A DNA stretch of 60,286 nucleotides from [Mycobacterium] zoologicum (GTDB lineage: Bacteria > Actinomycetota > Actinomycetes > Mycobacteriales > Mycobacteriaceae). The stretch lies in NCBI RefSeq assembly GCF_020172665.1, contig NZ_CP083985.1, positions 2,720,223-2,780,508 of the forward strand, in the 5' to 3' direction. The position numbers were made by a program, and so were the translations under genes. Position 1 is the first letter of the stretch, and each line of letters begins with the position of its first letter. A model generated the notes under the pieces. That model did no database searches, had not been told where the DNA came from, and saw only the letters and a list, made by a program, of their open reading frames with translations. Positions 17,534 to 26,278 of the stretch are shown here, one piece after another.

Positions 17534-18130
17534 TCAGCCGATACCGGCCAGTGCGAAGAACTCCTGACGGGACCGTCCGTCGGTGCGCAGCGTGCCCAGC
17601 AGGGTTGAGGTGACGGTGGTCGATCCGCTGGCATGCACCCCGCGCAACGTCATGCAGCTGTGCTCTGCACGAAGAACCACTCCCACAGCACGCGGCTGCA
17701 GGTGGTCGGTGAGCCAGTCGGCGACCTGCTTGGTCAGCCGCTCCTGCACCTGCGGGCGGGCGGCGAAGTAGTCGACGACCCGGGCCAGCTTGGACAGGCC
17801 GAGGATGCGCTCGCCGGGCAGGTAGCCGACGCACGCGGTCCCGGTGAATGGCAGCAGGTGGTGCTCGCAGACCGACCGGAACGGGATGTCTCGGACCAGG
17901 ACCAGCTCGTCGTACCGCCCGTCGTTGGGGAACGTGGTGGCCTCGAACGGCTTCGGGGCGAACATCTCGGCGTAGGCGCGGGCCATCCGGCGCGGCGTGT
18001 TACGCAGCTGCTCGTCGGCGGTGGAGATACCCAGCGCGTGCAGGAATGCCGCGGCGGCCTGTTCAGCGGCGTCCAGGTCCGGAACCGGACGGTCAGCCAC
18101 CCGCAGGTCGGCGTACACGGCCACTGACAT
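17534..18130 (-). CDS. folE: GTP cyclohydrolase I
   Basis: Converts GTP to 7,8-dihydroneopterin triphosphate, the first step of folate biosynthesis. The 198-residue protein keeps the zinc ligands Cys88 and His91 (VCEHHLLPF) and Cys159 (EHSCMTLRGV), plus the LSKLARVVDYFA and TRPQ-like helix blocks (RPQVQERLTKQVADWL), so it should be active. In H37Rv folE lies with ftsH and folP elsewhere; here it is divergent from a regulator between lexA and the LGFP gene, suggesting an additional, separately regulated copy. A GGGGAGG ribosome-binding site precedes ATG 18130. Confidence 0.93.
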   Translation of the reverse strand: MSVAVYADLRVADRPVPDLDAAEQAAAAFLHALGISTADEQLRNTPRRMARAYAEMFAPKPFEATTFPNDGRYDELVLVRDIPFRSVCEHHLLPFTGTACVGYLPGERILGLSKLARVVDYFAARPQVQERLTKQVADWLTDHLQPRAVGVVLRAEHSCMTLRGVHASGSTTVTSTLLGTLRTDGRSRQEFFALAGIG

Positions 18131-18188
18131 CTAAGCCTCCCCTATGACAATCAGCATTGCGTTTAGATTGACCACACCCGACCCTATT

Positions 18189-18211
18189 TGTCAAAACTAA
18201 TTGGTGTTACA
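18189..18211. promoter_or_regulatory. Imperfect inverted repeat between folE and its divergent regulator
   Basis: TGTCAAAAC-TAATT-GGTGTTACA pairs 6 of 9 arm positions around a 5-bp AT-rich centre. It overlaps the regulator's -10 box TACATT (18208-18213, 6 nt before ATG 18220, so probably leaderless). Its place suits autoregulation and control of folE. This is a candidate only. Confidence 0.35.
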
Positions 18212-18219
18212 TTGGGGTG

Positions 18220-18900
18220 ATGAGCACCCCAGCCAGCGGCGGCCTTGATCCGCTAGCCGGGTTGAGCAGCCTGGACGACCCGGTACGGCAACGGCTCTAC
18301 CACTACATCGCCTCGTGCGACGACCCCGTGGCCCGCGACGACGCCGCGGTAGCCGCCGGCATCAGTCGCACCTTGGCGGCCTACCACCTCGACAAGCTCG
18401 CAGAGGCGGGAATCCTCTCGGTGAGTTACGCCAGGCCGGCCGGCCGCTCCGGTCCGGGCGCCGGGCGCCCCGCCAAGCGCTACGAGCGCACCCGCAATGA
18501 GCTCTCGGTGAGCGTGCCACCACGCAATTACGGGTTGCTGGCCGACCTGCTGATCACCGCGATGGACGCCGATGGCGACGGCACGGTGCGCACCTCGGTC
18601 TGGTCGGCGGCACGCCGGGCAGGCCGGATCACGGCGGCCCAACACGGCATCCTCGATGCGCTGCGGGAACACGGCTACGAGCCGGCGGTCACCGACGACG
18701 GCGACATCGAACTGCGCAACTGCCCGTTCGAACGACTGGCCCGGGAGCACACCGAAACGGTATGCGGGCTCAATCTGCAACTGATCCAGGGCATGTTGGA
18801 GGGCATCGACGTGTCGCCGCAGCAGGCAGACCTGACACCCTGCGAGCGGAGGTGCTGCGTCACCGTCCGCGCACCCGGGCGCATCGGCCGACATCGGTGA
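18220..18900 (+). CDS. ArsR/SufR-like (COG2345) transcriptional regulator with a cysteine-rich C-terminus
   Basis: A 226-residue regulator. An N-terminal winged helix (DPVRQRLYHYIASCDDPVARDDAAVAAGISRTLAAYHLDKLAEAGIL, about 20-65) is followed by a basic wing (PAGRSGPGAGRPAKRY). The C-terminal sensor domain ends with the Cys pattern NCPFERLAREHTETVCGLN ... TPCERRCCVTV. The CPFxxLAxxH...VCxxN and CCV signatures are typical of COG2345 regulators; the related SufR binds an Fe-S cluster, so metal or cluster sensing is a fair inference. Its stop overlaps the next gene's start (GTGA), so the two are coupled. Confidence 0.8.
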   Translation: MSTPASGGLDPLAGLSSLDDPVRQRLYHYIASCDDPVARDDAAVAAGISRTLAAYHLDKLAEAGILSVSYARPAGRSGPGAGRPAKRYERTRNELSVSVPPRNYGLLADLLITAMDADGDGTVRTSVWSAARRAGRITAAQHGILDALREHGYEPAVTDDGDIELRNCPFERLAREHTETVCGLNLQLIQGMLEGIDVSPQQADLTPCERRCCVTVRAPGRIGRHR

Positions 18901-19880
18901 ACGTGCTGGAGACACTGGGACTCAGCGTCCCGGTCATGCAGGCAGGTATGGGCGGCGGCGTGACCAGTGCCGAGCTGGCCGCCGCGGTCTCGGCCGCAGG
19001 CGGACTTGGCACCATCGGGCTGAGTGACCCGCGCAGCTTCGCCACCGAGCTGCATCGTGCCGTGGCGATGGCCGGCGGCCGACCGGTGGCGGCCAACCTA
19101 CTGGTGCCCTTCACCCACCGGGCCCACATCGACGCCTGCATCGCGACCGGCGCCGCGCTGGTGGTCTTCCATGACGGCGCTCCCGGTCGCTGGATCGCCG
19201 CCCTGCGGGCGGCCCGCATTCTCGTGCTGTGCTCGGCCGGTGATGCCGGCCAGGCCCGCCGGGCATTGGCTGCCGGCGCCGACGGGCTGGTCGCGCAGGG
19301 CGTCGAGGCGGGCGGCCATCTGGTGGCCGACCGACCGCTCTCGGTGGTGCTGCCCGAAGTACTCGATGCCGCCAACGGCGCTCCGGTGCTGGCGGCCGGC
19401 GGCATCGCCGACGGCGACGACGTCTCCGCCCTCCTCGCGGCCGGGGCCGTCGGAGCGGTCGCCGGAACCCGCTTCCTGCTCACCGAGGAATCACGCGCAC
19501 ACCCGGGCTACAAGCAGAGGGTGCTGGGCGCGCAGCGAACCATCCGCACGATGCTGTTCGGGATGGGGTGGCCGCTCGCGCACCGGGTCGTTCCGAACGC
19601 CGCAACCGAACGCTGGTGTGCACGAGACGAACTGGGCCCTGCGGTGGCGCGGGGATTCAACCGGATCAGCGCACCGCTGAGTAGGTTGCTGCCCATCAGC
19701 GCCCAGGGCACGATCCTGGCGGCGCAGCGGATCTCGGTACCGCTCTACACCCCGGCGCTGCCGCTGGCGGGAATGCACCCCGCCATCGTCGACCGGTCAG
19801 CTCTGTATGCCGGTGAGACCATCCACCGCATCCACGACATCGTTCCCGCCGCCGAGGCGCTGGCGCGCCTGACGCCCTGA
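18897..19880 (+). CDS. Nitronate monooxygenase/2-nitropropane dioxygenase-like flavoprotein
   Basis: A 327-residue FMN-dependent TIM-barrel protein. Motifs: VMQAGMGGGVTSAELAAAVSAAGGLGTIG at the N-terminus, GADGLVAQGVEAGGH, and the phosphate-binding segment PVLAAGGIADGDDVSALLAAGAVGAVAGTRFL. The family oxidises nitronates such as propionate-3-nitronate, but many members have unknown substrates. GTG 18897 overlaps the regulator's TGA and sets the start; a longer upstream frame is antisense shadow. Co-transcription with the Cys-rich regulator suggests a redox- or metal-responsive role. Confidence 0.85.
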   Translation: MNVLETLGLSVPVMQAGMGGGVTSAELAAAVSAAGGLGTIGLSDPRSFATELHRAVAMAGGRPVAANLLVPFTHRAHIDACIATGAALVVFHDGAPGRWIAALRAARILVLCSAGDAGQARRALAAGADGLVAQGVEAGGHLVADRPLSVVLPEVLDAANGAPVLAAGGIADGDDVSALLAAGAVGAVAGTRFLLTEESRAHPGYKQRVLGAQRTIRTMLFGMGWPLAHRVVPNAATERWCARDELGPAVARGFNRISAPLSRLLPISAQGTILAAQRISVPLYTPALPLAGMHPAIVDRSALYAGETIHRIHDIVPAAEALARLTP

Positions 19881-21866
19881 TCAGCCGGCTTTGGTGAACC
19901 CGTTGAGCCGGGCGGCCTCCTCGGTGGCGAACCAGATCTCAGCGAGCGTGTCGTCGTAGAGCGCGTTCTGCGGCGTGTAGTAGAGCCCCGAACCGATGTT
20001 CGCCTTGATCGGGTAACCGGCCGGCTGCTGGTAGGGATCGTCCAACGGCAGGTGCATCACCGGGTGAGACGACTCGTCGGCGGTGAAGCCGCGTGGCTCC
20101 GCCACACCGAACAGCCCCGGTTCGGGCGCTCCGTAGGAGCGCGGCTCCGGCGCGCCATACGAGCGCGGCTCTGCGCCCGAGGACTCGTGACCGACCGCGT
20201 GCCGGCCGGTGCCGAACTCGTCGGCGACCACCCGGGTCGGCGCGGTGTCGGTGTCGTCATCGTCGTCGTCATCGGCGGCGGCGGCTTCCGATTCGCCGTA
20301 GTGCAACCAGGGCGCGCTCGGAATCGACTGGGAGGGTAGGTCGGTCTCTGCTGTCGCCCCGAACGATGTGCCGTAGCGGCTGGGCAACCGAACCGTGCCC
20401 TCGTGATCGTTCTGCTCGTGGTGCGCCCACTGCTGGTCTTCGTCGTCGTGGTCGTAGTCGTCGTTGACAGGCGGCATCGGGACCGGCACCCGCGCCGGGG
20501 CCGGCGCCGGCGCTGCGGCCGACTGGCGGCGCTGCCACCACATGACCCCACCCGCCACGGCACCCAGCACCGCGAGCACCCCGACCGGGATCAGCACCCA
20601 CAGCCAGTTCCAGTGCCCCTCTTCACCGGCACCGGTCGACGTGGCGGTGCTGCCCTCGGGCAGGTTCGCCCCGGGTATCTGCAGACCCGACAGCTGCTGG
20701 GCCAGCTTGGCCGGCTCGGTGCTGTAGGCGTTTGTGGCCTGGTTCCAGCTGACAAGCCCGCCGGTGAACTTCTGCGACACCACATCGCCGTCGACGGTCT
20801 GGTCACCCACCGGGGCACCCAACGCCCCGGAGGCGCCGTCCAGCTTGTCCCAGGCGACCTTCATCGCGCCCCGCACGACGAACGCGCCGTTGTCGGGGCT
20901 GAAGAAGATCACCGGCTCGTCGTCGGCGGCGAACGCGCTGAACTTGCTGCCGCTCAGCTGTCCGTCGGCGGTGCTGGTGATCGGGAAACCCAGGTCACTT
21001 CCGGCCGGACCACCCAGCGACTCGTACTTGGCCAGGACGTCACCGTCGATCGCATTCGCGCCGGTCGCCGGGCTGAAGTAGACCTTGCCGCGGGCGAAAT
21101 CCTGGCCCACACCGTCATTGGGGACCCCGTACTCGCCGCCCTGCTTGGCCCCGAGCGACCCCGACGGGCCGCCCGCACCGCGCCAGGCCTGGTCGATCGC
21201 CGCAGTCGGGTCCAGTTGAACCTTCAGCTCAGCCAGCTTGGCCGCCAGATCCGGCGGCTGCGTGGTGAACGTCCGAGTGGCACCGTCGAAGGACAGCACA
21301 CCGTTGCTGAACTTCTGGGTGACCACGGCACCGACGTAGTTCTCGTCGTCGATCGGCACCCCGAGGGCACCGGTTGAGCTGCCCAGCTCGTCCCAGGCGG
21401 CGTTGATCGGTCCGCGGACGACGTGCGCGCCGTGCTCGCCCGTCCAGTAGATCAGCGGCTTGTCGTCGCCGGACAGCAGGACCACCCGGCTGTCGGGAAC
21501 CAGCCCGGGGACCTCGTCGCCGGTGGGGAATCCCAGGTCACTGTCCGCCGCGCCGCCCAACGACTGGTACTTGTTGAGGATCGCGCCGTATAGCGCCTTG
21601 GCGCCGGTCTCCGGCGTGTAGAACATCGCGCCGCCGGCGAACTCCTGAGCGAATCCGGCACCGGCCGGGTGCACGTCACCTTTGGGGGCACCCAGCGGTG
21701 ACCCGTCTCCACCGGCGGCCTCCCAGGCCGCGGTGATGGCGTCATGGGCGTCGCTGTCCGGCGTGGCCGCTGCAGTGTGCACCGAAAACAGCAAGGCGAC
21801 CGAGGCCGCCAGGCCGAGCGTCACACGCACCGCCGTCTTGCCGAATCGATCTCTCCGACTAGTCAC
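19881..21866 (-). CDS. Secreted/anchored LGFP-repeat protein (Rv2721c-like)
   Basis: A 661-residue envelope protein. A signal peptide (KTAVRVTLGLAASVALLFSVHTAAA) precedes about 450 residues of LGFP repeats in two similar halves, each with LGAPxGD, FAxGxxxFxPxTGA and SDLGFPxxxE units. A membrane helix (WLWVLIPVGVLAVLGAVAGGVMWW) and a ~185-residue acidic cytoplasmic tail follow, with two copies of EPRSYGAP and the run DDDDDDDTDT. LGFP repeats are thought to tether proteins to the mycolyl-arabinogalactan wall. GTG 21866 has a GGAGGG ribosome-binding site; a longer frame to 22034 is unlikely. The two genes between this and fadE20 in H37Rv (Rv2722, Rv2723/TerC) are absent. Confidence 0.88.
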   Translation of the reverse strand: MTSRRDRFGKTAVRVTLGLAASVALLFSVHTAAATPDSDAHDAITAAWEAAGGDGSPLGAPKGDVHPAGAGFAQEFAGGAMFYTPETGAKALYGAILNKYQSLGGAADSDLGFPTGDEVPGLVPDSRVVLLSGDDKPLIYWTGEHGAHVVRGPINAAWDELGSSTGALGVPIDDENYVGAVVTQKFSNGVLSFDGATRTFTTQPPDLAAKLAELKVQLDPTAAIDQAWRGAGGPSGSLGAKQGGEYGVPNDGVGQDFARGKVYFSPATGANAIDGDVLAKYESLGGPAGSDLGFPITSTADGQLSGSKFSAFAADDEPVIFFSPDNGAFVVRGAMKVAWDKLDGASGALGAPVGDQTVDGDVVSQKFTGGLVSWNQATNAYSTEPAKLAQQLSGLQIPGANLPEGSTATSTGAGEEGHWNWLWVLIPVGVLAVLGAVAGGVMWWQRRQSAAAPAPAPARVPVPMPPVNDDYDHDDEDQQWAHHEQNDHEGTVRLPSRYGTSFGATAETDLPSQSIPSAPWLHYGESEAAAADDDDDDDTDTAPTRVVADEFGTGRHAVGHESSGAEPRSYGAPEPRSYGAPEPGLFGVAEPRGFTADESSHPVMHLPLDDPYQQPAGYPIKANIGSGLYYTPQNALYDDTLAEIWFATEEAARLNGFTKAG

Positions 21867-21977
21867 CAGCCCTCCCAGGCATCGCATAAAGACGCAATTC
21901 TTCCCGGCATCGACTTTCCCGCAATCGGCCCGAATTGCGAAGCCAAGACATGGATATTGCAAAAACAGTGACCCAGC

Positions 21978-21999
21978 CGATGCCAAAACGATGCCAAAA
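21978..21999. repeat. 11-bp tandem direct repeat upstream of the LGFP gene
   Basis: CGATGCCAAAA occurs twice head to tail, 112-133 bp upstream of the LGFP start codon. A repeat of one helical turn would place two protein monomers on the same DNA face, so a response-regulator-type site is possible. The rest of the 234-bp gap (21867-22100) is unusually AT-rich for the window and shows no gene. Confidence 0.45.
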
Positions 22000-22100
22000 C
22001 CAACTGACGCCGACGGGGCCCAATCGTCGGTCAAATCCGCAGGTCAAACGGCTGGATCGACCGAAAACAGGCCCCTTGGCGCACCGGATCGCGCCGCTTT

Positions 22101-23261
22101 TTACACGCCCAGGCTGCGCCCGATGATCTCCTTCATGATCTCGGTTGTTCCGCCGTAGATGGTCTGCACCCGGGAATCCATGTAAGCCCGCGCGATCGGG
22201 TATTCCCGCATGTAGCCGTAGCCGCCGTGCAACTGCAGGCAGCGGTCGATCAGGTGGACCTGCTTCTCGGTGGTGTACCACTTGGCCATCGCGGCCTGCT
22301 CCACGGTCAGCTGCTTGTCCAGGTGCAGCCGGACGAACTCGTCGACCATGATCCGCACCACGGTGGCCTCGGTGGCCAGCTCAGCCAGTACGAATCGGCT
22401 GTTCTGGAAGTTGCCGATCGACTTGCCGAACGCCTTGCGCTCCTTGGTGTAGGTCAGCGTCTGCTCCAGCGACGCCTCCATCGCCGCGGCGGCCATGATC
22501 GCGATCGAGATGCGCTCCTGCGGAAGGTTCTGCATGAGGTAGATGAAGCCCATGCCCTCCTGGCCCAGCAGGTTCTCCACCGGGACGTGCACGTCGGTGA
22601 AGGACAACTCGGCGGTGTCCTGGGCATCCAGGCCGATCTTGTCCAGGTGGCGGCCACGCTCGAAGCCCTCCATGCCGCGCTCCACCATCAGCAGACTGAA
22701 CCCCTGCGCGCCCTTCTCCGGGTCGGTCTGGGCCACCACGATCACCAGGTCGGAGTTGATGCCGTTGGTGATGAACGTCTTGGAGCCGTTGAGCACGTAG
22801 TGGTCGCCCTGGCGGACCGCGCGAGTCTTGATGCCCTGCAGGTCGCTGCCGGTGCCCGGCTCGGTCATGGCGATCGCGGTGATGAGTTCACCGGTGCAGA
22901 ATCCGGGCAGCCAGCGCTGCTTCTGCTCTTCGTTGCACAGTTCCAGCAGGTACGGCGCGCAGACGTCGTTGTGCAGGCCGAAACCCAGCCCGCTGTAACG
23001 ACCGGCGGTGACTTCCTCGGTGACGATCGTGTTGTAGCGGAAGTCCGGGTTGCCGCCGCCGCCGTACTCCTCGGGGACGGCCATGCCCAGAAAGCCCTGC
23101 TTGCCTGCTTCGAGCCAGACCGAGCGGTCGACGATCTTGGCCTTCTCCCACTCCTGGTGGTACGGCGCGACGTGGCGGTCCAGGAACGCCCGGAAGGACT
23201 CCCGGAACAGGTCGTGCTCGGCCTCGAAAAGGGTTCGCTGGTACTTCACTGCGGCGCTCAT
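22101..23261 (-). CDS. fadE20: Acyl-CoA dehydrogenase FadE20
   Basis: FAD enzyme of fatty-acid or branched acyl-CoA beta-oxidation. The 386-residue protein has the full acyl-CoA dehydrogenase layout: N-terminal helical domain (FLDRHVAPYHQEWEKAKIVDRSVW), the FAD/substrate segments ITAIAMTEPGTGSDLQGI and YVLNGSKTFITNG, and the C-terminal helical domain (TKERKAFGKSIGNFQ, QLHGGYGYMREYP, TIYGGTTEIMKEIIGR). ATG 23261 with GGAGGTCAGGCG upstream is a strong start. A perfect palindromic operator lies 43-62 bp upstream. Confidence 0.93.
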   Translation of the reverse strand: MSAAVKYQRTLFEAEHDLFRESFRAFLDRHVAPYHQEWEKAKIVDRSVWLEAGKQGFLGMAVPEEYGGGGNPDFRYNTIVTEEVTAGRYSGLGFGLHNDVCAPYLLELCNEEQKQRWLPGFCTGELITAIAMTEPGTGSDLQGIKTRAVRQGDHYVLNGSKTFITNGINSDLVIVVAQTDPEKGAQGFSLLMVERGMEGFERGRHLDKIGLDAQDTAELSFTDVHVPVENLLGQEGMGFIYLMQNLPQERISIAIMAAAAMEASLEQTLTYTKERKAFGKSIGNFQNSRFVLAELATEATVVRIMVDEFVRLHLDKQLTVEQAAMAKWYTTEKQVHLIDRCLQLHGGYGYMREYPIARAYMDSRVQTIYGGTTEIMKEIIGRSLGV

Positions 23262-23303
23262 CGCCTGACCTCCGGGATCGACGGAAACTTTCCGACGAGA
23301 ATA

Positions 23304-23323
23304 GACCAACCGAGTGGTTGGTC
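23304..23323. promoter_or_regulatory. Perfect 20-bp palindromic operator upstream of fadE20
   Basis: GACCAACC-GAGT-GGTTGGTC has perfect 8-bp arms around a 4-bp spacer, just upstream of the fadE20 start and 13 bp from the end of the helicase gene. It has the form of a TetR-family operator. It is not the KstR (TAGAACANGTTCTA) or KstR2 motif. No cognate regulator is adjacent. Confidence 0.7.
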
Positions 23324-23335
23324 GGACCGGCGGTC

Positions 23336-24673
23336 CTACCGCGCGTCCGCCCCACTTCGGCGAGGGCCGCCGCGTCGTGCGGGCCGCTGCGATCCAGCCG
23401 GAGCCGGGCCACGACGCCGCCGGGCGCCACCGCCAGCGGAACCGCGGCCCTGGCCCTTCGGCGACGCGGGACGCGCCGGAACGACCGGCTTGGGAGCGGG
23501 CATCCGCAGCGGGGCGACCTCGCCGACCAGCGCCTGAACCGGCCCGGAGTCGGCGCCGACCTGTACCGGCGCCACCGTGATGCCGGCCCGGCGCAGCAGC
23601 ACCTGGGTGTCCTTGCGCTGTTCGGGCAGCACGACGGTCACCACGTCTCCGGCGCTGCCGGCACGTGCGGTGCGCCCGGAGCGATGCAGGTAGGCCTTGT
23701 GCTCGGCCGGCGGGTCGACGTGCACCACCAGCTCCACCTCGTCGACGTGCACACCGCGCGCGGCGATGTCGGTGGCCACCAGCACCCGGGCCTCCCCGGT
23801 GCTGAACGCGGCCAGGTTGCGGTCACGCGCGGGCTGGGACAGGTTGCCGTGCAGGTCGACCGACGGGATCCCGGCCTCGGTCAGCTGCTTGGCGAGCTTG
23901 CGGGCCTGGTGCTTGGTGCGCATGAACAGGATCCGGCGACCGGTACCGGAGGCCAGCCGGTGCACCAGGTCCTTCTTGTCCTGGGCGCCCGCGACGTGAA
24001 ACACGTGATGGGTCATGGCCGGCGGCGGCGCGTCCTTGCCGTCATCGACGGCGTGCGAGACCGGGTCGTGCAGGAAGCGCTGCACCAGCTTGTCCACCCC
24101 GTTGTCCAGGGTCGCCGAGAACAGCAGCCGCTGACCGGTGGCGGGGGTGGCCGCCAGAATCCGGGTGACGCCGGGCAGGAAACCGAGGTCGGCCATGTGG
24201 TCGGCTTCGTCGAGAACGGTGATCGCCACCGCATCCAGGCTGATCAGCCGCTGCTTCATCAGATCTTCCAGGCGGCCGGGGCAGGCCACCACGATGTCGA
24301 CGCCGCCGTTCAGCGCGGTCTCCTGGCGACTCTGGGACACCCCGCCGAAGATGGTGGTGACCTTCAACCCGTAAGCAGCGACAAGGGGTTTCACCGTCTC
24401 GGTGATCTGGCTGGCCAGTTCACGGGTGGGCGCGAGCACCAGACCCGACGGCCGGTTCGGACGCCGCCGAACCTCAGACAGCCTGGCCACCAATGGAATT
24501 GAGAACGCCAGTGTCTTTCCGCTGCCGGTCTTTCCGCGGCCCAGCACGTCACGGCCGGCCAGAGTGTCGGGCAGGGTACGCACCTGAATCGGGAACGCCG
24601 CAGTGAGCTGTTGGGAGTTCAGCGCTGCCACAAGAGGTGTGGGCACGCCGAGGTCGGCAAAACTAGTGGTCAT
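23336..24673 (-). CDS. DEAD-box RNA helicase
   Basis: A 445-residue ATP-dependent RNA helicase of the RhlE/CsdA type. Motifs in order: Q motif (FPIQVRTLP), I (GRGKTGSGKT), Ia (PTRELASQ), II (DEAD in VLDEADHMADLGF), III (SAT), IV (ILFMRTK), V (VATDIAARGVHVDEV) and VI (HRSGRTARAG). The C-terminal ~50 residues are Arg/Gly/Pro-rich, typical of RNA-binding tails. No helicase gene lies here in H37Rv, so this is an insertion between fadE20 and hflX. The 204 bp upstream (24674-24877) hold no gene. Confidence 0.93.
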   Translation of the reverse strand: MTTSFADLGVPTPLVAALNSQQLTAAFPIQVRTLPDTLAGRDVLGRGKTGSGKTLAFSIPLVARLSEVRRRPNRPSGLVLAPTRELASQITETVKPLVAAYGLKVTTIFGGVSQSRQETALNGGVDIVVACPGRLEDLMKQRLISLDAVAITVLDEADHMADLGFLPGVTRILAATPATGQRLLFSATLDNGVDKLVQRFLHDPVSHAVDDGKDAPPPAMTHHVFHVAGAQDKKDLVHRLASGTGRRILFMRTKHQARKLAKQLTEAGIPSVDLHGNLSQPARDRNLAAFSTGEARVLVATDIAARGVHVDEVELVVHVDPPAEHKAYLHRSGRTARAGSAGDVVTVVLPEQRKDTQVLLRRAGITVAPVQVGADSGPVQALVGEVAPLRMPAPKPVVPARPASPKGQGRGSAGGGARRRRGPAPAGSQRPARRGGPRRSGADAR

Positions 24674-24877
24674 GAATGTGGTGCCTTTCGGGCATCGGGT
24701 TGGGCGAGATTGCCGGTGGGCAAAATCGATCGCCGCGAGAAGAGCCTGTGCTGGATCGCACCGTTCGCCAGGATCTCCCGGCGAGAAAGCGTTCCACGAC
24801 GTACTGGCGTCAATTCACACCAGCGTTGATGCGAGCTTAACCCACCGGGGCGCGGACTCCGAAACTCTTGTGACCGA

Positions 24878-26278
24878 TCACACCCGGGCGAATTCCCGCA
24901 GGCTGGCAGCCAGTGCCACCGGCACCCGCGCGCGGATTCGGGTGCCGTCCGGCGTGTGTTCGGCGTGGGCGACCCGGCCGTGCTCATGTACCCGGGCCAC
25001 CAGATCTCCACGGTGGTAAGGGATGACGACATCCACCGCGGTGTCGACCGGGGCCACCAGTTGACCCATCCGGCGACGCAGGGCGTCGATGCCGTAGCCG
25101 GTGTGCGCCGAGACGAACACCGCATCCGGCAGCGCACGGCGCAAGTGCGCCAGAGCCAGGTCCCCGGCGGCGTCGATCTTGTTGACCACCAACAGTTCCG
25201 GCGCCGGGCTGGCGTCCCGCTCGGCGATCACTTCCGAGATCACCTGACGTACCGCGCTGATCTGACTCAGCGGCGCCGAATCGGAGCCGTCGACCACATG
25301 CAGCAGCAGATCGGCGTCGGCCACCTCTTCCAGGGTGGAACGAAACGCCTCCACCAACTGGGTGGGCAGATGCCGTACGAAACCGACCGTGTCGGTCAAC
25401 ACGAAAGGTCGCTCATCGTCGAAAGTGCCACGGCGCGTAGTGGGTTCCAGGGTGGCGAACAACGCGTCCTGCACCAGCACACCGGCACCGGTCAACGCGT
25501 TGAGCAGGCTGGACTTTCCGGCATTGGTGTAGCCGACGATCGCCACCGAGGGCACGTCACTGCTCAGCCGGCGGCTGCGCTGGGTATCGCGCACCTGCTT
25601 CATCGCCTTGATCTCGCGGCGCAGCTTGGCCATTCGCTCCCGGATGCGGCGCCGGTCGGTCTCGATCTTGGTCTCACCGGGTCCGCGGGTACCCACCCCG
25701 CCGCCCGCGCCGCCGGCCCGGCCACCGGCCTGGCGTGACATCGACTCGCCCCAGCCGCGCAGCCGCGGAATCATGTACTGCATCTGGGCCAGCGCCACCT
25801 GCGCTTTGCCCTCGGCGCTGGTGGCGTGCTGGGCGAAGATGTCGAGGATCAGCGCGGTGCGATCGATCACCTTGACCTTCACGGCCTTCTCCAGCGCCGT
25901 CAGCTGCGCCGGGGACAGCTCGCCGTCGCAGATGACGGTGTCGGCACCGCTGGCCAGCACCATCTCGCGGAGCTCCTGGGCCTTGCCGGAGCCGATGTAG
26001 GTGGCCGGATCGGGTTTGTCCCGGCGCTGGATCAGTCCCTCGAGCACCTCCGAGCCGGCGGTCTCGGCCAGCGCCGCCAGCTCGACCATGCTGGCATCGG
26101 CTTCGGCCGAAGTGCCCTCGGTCCACACCCCGACCAGCACCACCCGCTCCAGGCGCAGCTGACGGTATTCGACCTCGGAAACGTCGGCGAGTTCGGTGGA
26201 CAACCCGGCCACCCGGCGCAGCGCAGCACGGTCATCGAGTGCGAGTTCGCCGGCGCTGGGGATTTCGGGATAGCTCAC
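24878..26278 (-). CDS. hflX: Ribosome-associated GTPase HflX
   Basis: A 466-residue GTPase that splits or rescues stalled ribosomes; mycobacterial HflX is linked to hypoxia and antibiotic responses. An N-terminal HflX domain ([11 protein letters not shown] ... [40 protein letters not shown]) leads to a glycine-rich linker ([25 protein letters not shown]) and the G domain: G1 [13 protein letters not shown]3 [11 protein letters not shown]4 NKID. GTG 26278 overlaps the dapF stop (GTGA) and sets the start. It is the last gene of the LigB-like-miaA-dapF-hflX operon. Confidence 0.95.
   Translation of the reverse strand: MSYPEIPSAGELALDDRAALRRVAGLSTELADVSEVEYRQLRLERVVLVGVWTEGTSAEADASMVELAALAETAGSEVLEGLIQRRDKPDPATYIGSGKAQELREMVLASGADTVICDGELSPAQLTALEKAVKVKVIDRTALILDIFAQHATSAEGKAQVALAQMQYMIPRLRGWGESMSRQAGGRAGGAGGGVGTRGPGETKIETDRRRIRERMAKLRREIKAMKQVRDTQRSRRLSSDVPSVAIVGYTNAGKSSLLNALTGAGVLVQDALFATLEPTTRRGTFDDERPFVLTDTVGFVRHLPTQLVEAFRSTLEEVADADLLLHVVDGSDSAPLSQISAVRQVISEVIAERDASPAPELLVVNKIDAAGDLALAHLRRALPDAVFVSAHTGYGIDALRRRMGQLVAPVDTAVDVVIPYHRGDLVARVHEHGRVAHAEHTPDGTRIRARVPVALAASLREFARV

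Noticed and set aside
18762..18896. A 45-residue N-terminal extension of the nitronate monooxygenase frame
   Set aside because: It runs inside the regulator gene in another frame, is Arg/His-rich and has no family support; the GTGA overlap gives a better start.
24866..24880. TGTGA-CCGA-TCACA as a second CRP site
   Set aside because: The spacer is 4 bp, not the 6 bp required by CRP; it also touches the 3' end of hflX.
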